A DNA stretch of 64,000 bases from Aquimarina muelleri DSM 19832 (GTDB lineage Bacteria; Bacteroidota; Bacteroidia; Flavobacteriales; Flavobacteriaceae), in the NCBI RefSeq assembly GCF_000430665.1, contig NZ_AUML01000003.1:124001-188000 (forward strand). The letters are read 5' to 3'. The notes beneath the pieces were generated by a model. The model saw only the letters and a list, made by a program, of their open reading frames with translations, did no database searches and was not told the origin of the DNA. The first letter of the stretch is position 1, and the number at the start of each line of letters is the position of its first letter. The position numbers and the translations under genes were made by a program. This document shows, piece by piece, positions 61,501-64,000 of this stretch.

Positions 61501-61682
61501 ACAAAAACAACACTCATACCCTGAATATCGCCTTCCTCCATTTGTTCTTTTATAAAAGTCTCTATTTCGTCTGTAAATAGTTTATGATCATTAGCTTTAT
61601 TTGCATTAATCTCTATCGAGAACAGCAAGACTATTAATACATAAAATAGGTTAACTTTTTGCATTATTTTAATTTGTTTCAT
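58575..61682 (-). CDS. Serine-hydrolase-like domain fused to cyclic-peptide ABC exporter
   Basis: 1,035 residues. Signal or first helix at 9-27; beta-lactamase/serine-hydrolase-like domain about 33-370 outside the cytoplasm; several membrane helices from about 383; ABC transporter membrane domain to about 790; ATPase about 815-1030. The ATPase is intact: Walker A GGNGSGKTT (about 850), signature LSRGQRKRLAL (about 945), Walker B LFDEWAADQDP, and His switch ITHDD, all of the SyrD/PvdE cyclic-peptide exporter style. The hydrolase part is not: the SxxK serine is Glu92 (AELSK, Lys95 kept), the YxN motif is Glu188-Ser-Asp190, and the HxG histidine is Gln327. It lies between the amidinotransferase and large NRPS genes, so it probably exports the product, with the outer domain binding rather than cutting it. 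Confidence 0.9.
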   Translation of the reverse strand: MKQIKIMQKVNLFYVLIVLLFSIEINANKANDHKLFTDEIETFIKEQMEEGDIQGMSVVFVKNGQKTIRNFGYLNKEQKVAVDSKSTFEIAELSKTFCALAILDLEGKGKININDRVSKYLPWFATSYNKTVQQVQIKHLLYQNSGFSSESLLFTTQKEEETREQYLKRVITTSKLNLVSIPGEVFSESDINEFVLATIIEQVTKKSYETYIIDAIFKPLGMHDSGFIKSNEDSTDSTGYKKGFFGVSIYNTEFQSYELPARGVRMSGADLATWLQLQSGERNGPLQKIILQVQQIDLDIKSSNPSAGYTYNMGWNVSITGNGLMYQRGENPASSSYLLFHKKDNVSVGILANINSGITREIGVSILEKIQEKEYQVALIEDNQMTADVYTIISLVLAFFLAVSIGYVLYTVFNVTRKKQRYHAISKKTRSKVIIIGLILITMIGGFWLTMNIPLESLKMYILRWSPTSLVPALWMVALNIIGLYGVYVVATVFPSENEIKSKLPTLIILSLFAGLSDSAIVLIITNAFHFGIDPIYMIALFVVVMAVYVFTHKIAHTRLIWLTNQLIYEKRMILANKVLSSSYQRFEKMNRGRILSTLNDDTFKIGGMADMLVMVFISSFTILIVLSYLIITAFWITIMIFAIASVIAFIYVTISTKAEEYLENARDTIDDYLFKVNGLIDGFKELSLQHKKREHYKNDLKEVCESFRDKNAIGAVKLINAYIIGNTLIFAVLGFTCFIVPVIFPETSLTVMLSITMVVLYLITPISQLLSSIPQIFQIKISWNRVTEFLEELKGNEENEEELLIENVTSPIVESLKISNIEFTYKQKDGEPPFSIGPINLELNKGEIIFIVGGNGSGKTTFSRLLTGLYEPHSGEIMVNDNKLNSNQLGEYYSTVFDDFFMFKKLYDVNLEGKEEKIEYYLNVLKLKGKVEIKNGQFSTIDLSRGQRKRLALLRCYLEDKPIYLFDEWAADQDPNFRKFFYRELLIEMKNQGKIVIAITHDDHYFDVADKIVKLDMGKVDELHYKKEEPLLMD

Positions 61683-61713
61683 TTACTTATCCTATTGTTA
61701 TATTCTCTTTTTT

Positions 61714-61778
61714 GAAGTTATATTTCTTAAGTATGCAAAGAACTATAGTTAAAGCAATTATTTAAGAGCTATAACTTC
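61714..61778. repeat. Interrupted inverted repeat between amidinotransferase and exporter genes
   Basis: GAAGTTATA...CTTAA on the left and TTAAG...TATAACTTC on the right are complementary with a 3-nt internal loop; about 25 nt separates the arms. It lies 33 nt upstream of the exporter start and may affect its expression or end the previous transcript. Confidence 0.4.
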
Positions 61779-61919
61779 TAAAAAAGGAATTGTTTTTAAT
61801 CTGAGTTATTGTATTTGAAATGCTATAATCATGAGATGTCTATAACAAATATTGTGGATGAATATCGACTCAACACCCTCCACCATGTAGAAATTGATAA
61901 TTAGGTAATCTATATTATC

Positions 61920-62834
61920 CTAATCTCTTAATAATGGTAATGTAGAGCAACGAATCAAACCTTCTTGTTTCGCTATTTCTGCATAATTAACTTCTTCTAC
62001 AGTAATATTAATACTTCTTAACCAATTGTTTAGTCTTGTGAAGTTTTTCTCAGAAATGACTACATTATCATCGATTGAGAATACATTAGAGTTCATATGA
62101 TACATTTCTTTTTTAGTAATATGAAATAGATTTTCGTTTCCAAAAAAATCAACTAAATACTGATAATCTTCTTTATTCTTAAATGCTTCTTTATGAATTA
62201 TTGCCTTGTTTTTTCCTACTGGTTGAAAACAACAGTCCAGATGTAATGCATTATTTTTTGGATCAATCGTAGATTTTTTGAGATCAAATTCTTTTACTAT
62301 TTTATTAGGAAAAAGTTCTCGTATATATGCTACTCCGTTCATATTTGTCCTGGCAACAATACAATTATCATAATCGTCTCCTTTATAAGTTCCTATAAAT
62401 ATATGATCGTTATGTAATACAATATCTCCTCCTTCAAAATGAGTATTTCCTGATACCGCTGTACATACATTATTAGGGGAGATATCATCAATCAAGTATT
62501 GAATACCGTCTATTTCTTTAGATCGATCAGGTATCATATTTGATTTGATAAACTTATCTTCAATTACTATTGCAATATCTCTTGTAAAAATCTGATTATA
62601 ATCTTCAATTGTTTGGGGACGATATACATCTACATCATATTTTTCGAATATTCTGGCAACGGCATTCATTTCTGCAATCATATCTAATTCTTTAGGATAA
62701 GTACCTGCCTTTATATGTTCGATTGATTTTGGATCGTATGCTTCTTCTATTTTTGGCTCTCCTCCTGTACTATTGGCTGTGCCTAAAACTACCGATCTTA
62801 ATCGGGATGTTTCATTTTGTATATTAAGTTTCAT
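61920..62834 (-). CDS. Amidinotransferase-family enzyme of the NRPS cluster
   Basis: 304 residues, five-bladed guanidino-group-modifying (AGAT/ADI/DDAH) fold. Visible: TRD near 84-86, the FEGGD block (Glu134, Asp137), HLD (His198, Asp200), and the nucleophile Cys296 in RCSTLPLLRD. The Cys-His pair and acidic residues are all in place. Members either move an amidino group from arginine to an amine, leaving ornithine, or hydrolyse guanidines. It sits 51 nt after one NRPS gene and before the exporter gene, so it should serve the peptide: guanidinylating a precursor or supplying ornithine for the basic modules. Arginine deiminase activity is the main alternative. Confidence 0.85.
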   Translation of the reverse strand: MKLNIQNETSRLRSVVLGTANSTGGEPKIEEAYDPKSIEHIKAGTYPKELDMIAEMNAVARIFEKYDVDVYRPQTIEDYNQIFTRDIAIVIEDKFIKSNMIPDRSKEIDGIQYLIDDISPNNVCTAVSGNTHFEGGDIVLHNDHIFIGTYKGDDYDNCIVARTNMNGVAYIRELFPNKIVKEFDLKKSTIDPKNNALHLDCCFQPVGKNKAIIHKEAFKNKEDYQYLVDFFGNENLFHITKKEMYHMNSNVFSIDDNVVISEKNFTRLNNWLRSINITVEEVNYAEIAKQEGLIRCSTLPLLRD

Positions 62835-62885
62835 TAGTTTACACCTGTTAGTTGTAGTATACTATTTTATTTTTATTGGGTTTAT

Positions 62886-64000
62886 TTATATTTCTATTTC
62901 CAGACCTTCTATAACATCCTCTATACTGCCTAGTTCATCTAATGTTATATCCGTTGCTCCATAGTCTGTAGGAGAATATTCTACTTGATTATTGTTTAGA
63001 CTAAAATCAATAATACTAGTCAAATACATTTTATACTTCTGAGCAAGTAATTCTATGGTTTCTTTTTGATATTCTTCTTTACTGTAATCAAAACTAAATT
63101 TTAGTTTTCCTTCCATAATAAACCCTGAGATATCCAAAACAAATTCATTTTTTTGTTTAAGATCAACATCTACTCCTGAAGTAATTGGTGAAATCTCAAA
63201 AAGACTCTTTTTTATATCTTGATCAAAATCTCCTAGATAGTTAAAGCTGATTTCTGGTTGTTTATTAAATATTTTTCTACCTCCTTCTGTCATATACTTT
63301 AATAATCCATATCCTATCCCTTTGTTTGGTATATTACGCAAAGTTTCTTTTATAGATTTTATAGTATAACTCATATCATCTGATTTATACATATCGAGGA
63401 TGATTGGATAATCTACTGTAAACCATCCTACCGTTCTCGAAATATCTACGGTATTTATGATTTCTTCTCTACCATGTCCTTCTAGATTAATTATTATTTT
63501 ATCCGAATCTGTCCAATCTTTTATGGTTAGTCCTAGTGCAGATAATAAAATATCATTGATTTCGGTATTAAACTTTTGATTTACCTCTTTTAATAATTTC
63601 GAAGTTTCTTCTTCTGTTAATGAAACAGATACTTCTGTAGATTGATCAAAATATCTATCTGTAATTTCATTATCCTTTGGTAAAATAGCCGTTTCTGTAT
63701 TTACAATTTTTTCCCAGTATTCTCTTTCATTACCTAAGGCTTTACTAGTATGGGTATATTGATCTAATGCTTGTGCCCACTGCTTAAAAGAAGTTGTTTT
63801 TTGTGGTAACTGTATATGCTCTCCGTTTTCTAATTGTGTATATACTGTTGTTAAATCTTCAAAAATAATTCGTAGAGAAACTCCATCGATTACTAAGTGA
63901 TGAAATACTAGTTGTAAATGATCTCCTTCTGAAGTTTTATAAAGTGCTATTGCAAATACCACTCCTTTCGAAATGTCTAAACTTTTTTGTACTTCCTGAA
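62886..64000 (-). CDS. Upstream NRPS, C-terminal epimerisation domain (continues beyond window)
   Basis: About 371 residues visible; the frame is open to the right edge, so most of the protein is missing. The sequence is a near-complete epimerisation domain: FHHLVIDGVS, EGHGREEIINTVD, TVGWFTVDYP, IPNKGIGYGLLKY, and ISFNYLGDF. The protein ends about 25 residues after the domain with an acidic tail (ITLDELGSIEDVIEGLEIEI) of the communication-mediating donor type. It therefore hands a chain ending in a D-residue to another synthetase, best matched by the D-accepting first domain of the large NRPS. The apparent GTG at 63960-63962 is not the real start. Confidence 0.93.
   Translation of the reverse strand, partial: QEVQKSLDISKGVVFAIALYKTSEGDHLQLVFHHLVIDGVSLRIIFEDLTTVYTQLENGEHIQLPQKTTSFKQWAQALDQYTHTSKALGNEREYWEKIVNTETAILPKDNEITDRYFDQSTEVSVSLTEEETSKLLKEVNQKFNTEINDILLSALGLTIKDWTDSDKIIINLEGHGREEIINTVDISRTVGWFTVDYPIILDMYKSDDMSYTIKSIKETLRNIPNKGIGYGLLKYMTEGGRKIFNKQPEISFNYLGDFDQDIKKSLFEISPITSGVDVDLKQKNEFVLDISGFIMEGKLKFSFDYSKEEYQKETIELLAQKYKMYLTSIIDFSLNNNQVEYSPTDYGATDITLDELGSIEDVIEGLEIEI

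Noticed and set aside
63960..63962. GTG at 63960-63962 as the start of a stand-alone epimerisation protein
   Set aside because: The frame stays open to the window edge and the upstream residues match the N-terminal part of epimerisation domains, so it is the tail of a longer synthetase.
1..64000. tRNA, rRNA or complete insertion sequence
   Set aside because: No cloverleaf with a TTCGA-type T-loop in a GC-rich frame, no rRNA-like sequence and no transposase reading frame were seen on either strand, although short decayed copies cannot be excluded by eye.

Overview
The window looks like a low-GC chromosome segment of a marine member of the Flavobacteriaceae (Bacteroidota), perhaps Aquimarina-like; the genus is a guess. 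Evidence: very AT-rich intergenic DNA, start sites without clear Shine-Dalgarno sequences, promoter boxes of the TTG-N19-TAnnTTTG type, and a gene set typical of the group (OmpA lipid-anchored proteins, bbp2-type porin, DUF1684, M49 and M28 peptidases, BCCT carrier). No tRNA, rRNA, CRISPR array or intact insertion sequence was seen.

Positions 1-31 kb are mostly chromosomal housekeeping and accessory genes. The end of a MeaB GTPase gene is followed by a minus-strand polyamine operon (arginine decarboxylase, agmatinase, deoxyhypusine-synthase-like enzyme, acidic small protein). A BCCT carrier and a class A penicillin-binding protein follow on the plus strand. Then come minus-strand genes for a PAP2 phosphatase, OmpA protein, MATE pump, a HupE metal-permease operon, an M28 peptidase and a PPK2 kinase. 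Between 16.3 and 20.1 kb lies a patchy region with small plus-strand genes (AraC/VOC, YciI/NTF2-like) separated by non-coding debris: a dispersed palindromic repeat, a probable group II intron tail, a pseudogene remnant, and a 21-bp tandem array. M49 peptidase, SRPBCC/GyrI fusion, CrcB, porin, DUF1684 and MFS genes fill 21-28 kb.

Positions 28.8-64.0 kb, all minus strand, are one non-ribosomal peptide gene cluster that continues beyond the right edge. In transcription order: the C-terminal epimerisation domain of an upstream NRPS; an amidinotransferase; an exporter fusing a beta-lactamase-like extracytoplasmic domain to a cyclic-peptide ABC transporter; an 8,524-residue seven-module NRPS with its own thioesterase; a JmjC/cupin-type putative oxygenase; a type II thioesterase; and a protein matching the CmlA diiron beta-hydroxylase layout.

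Reading the adenylation pockets by eye gives, for the large NRPS, basic(Orn-like) - D-Val-like - Ile - Leu - D-basic(Orn-like) - Thr - unknown, added to an upstream chain that ends in a D-residue. The condensation-domain types agree with this order: D-accepting forms follow each epimerisation domain, including the first one, which must take its donor from the partly visible upstream synthetase. The expected product is a cationic, hydrophobic, hydroxylated peptide, possibly cyclised and possibly guanidinylated. The strongest oddity is the exporter: its serine-hydrolase-like domain has lost the catalytic serine and tyrosine.
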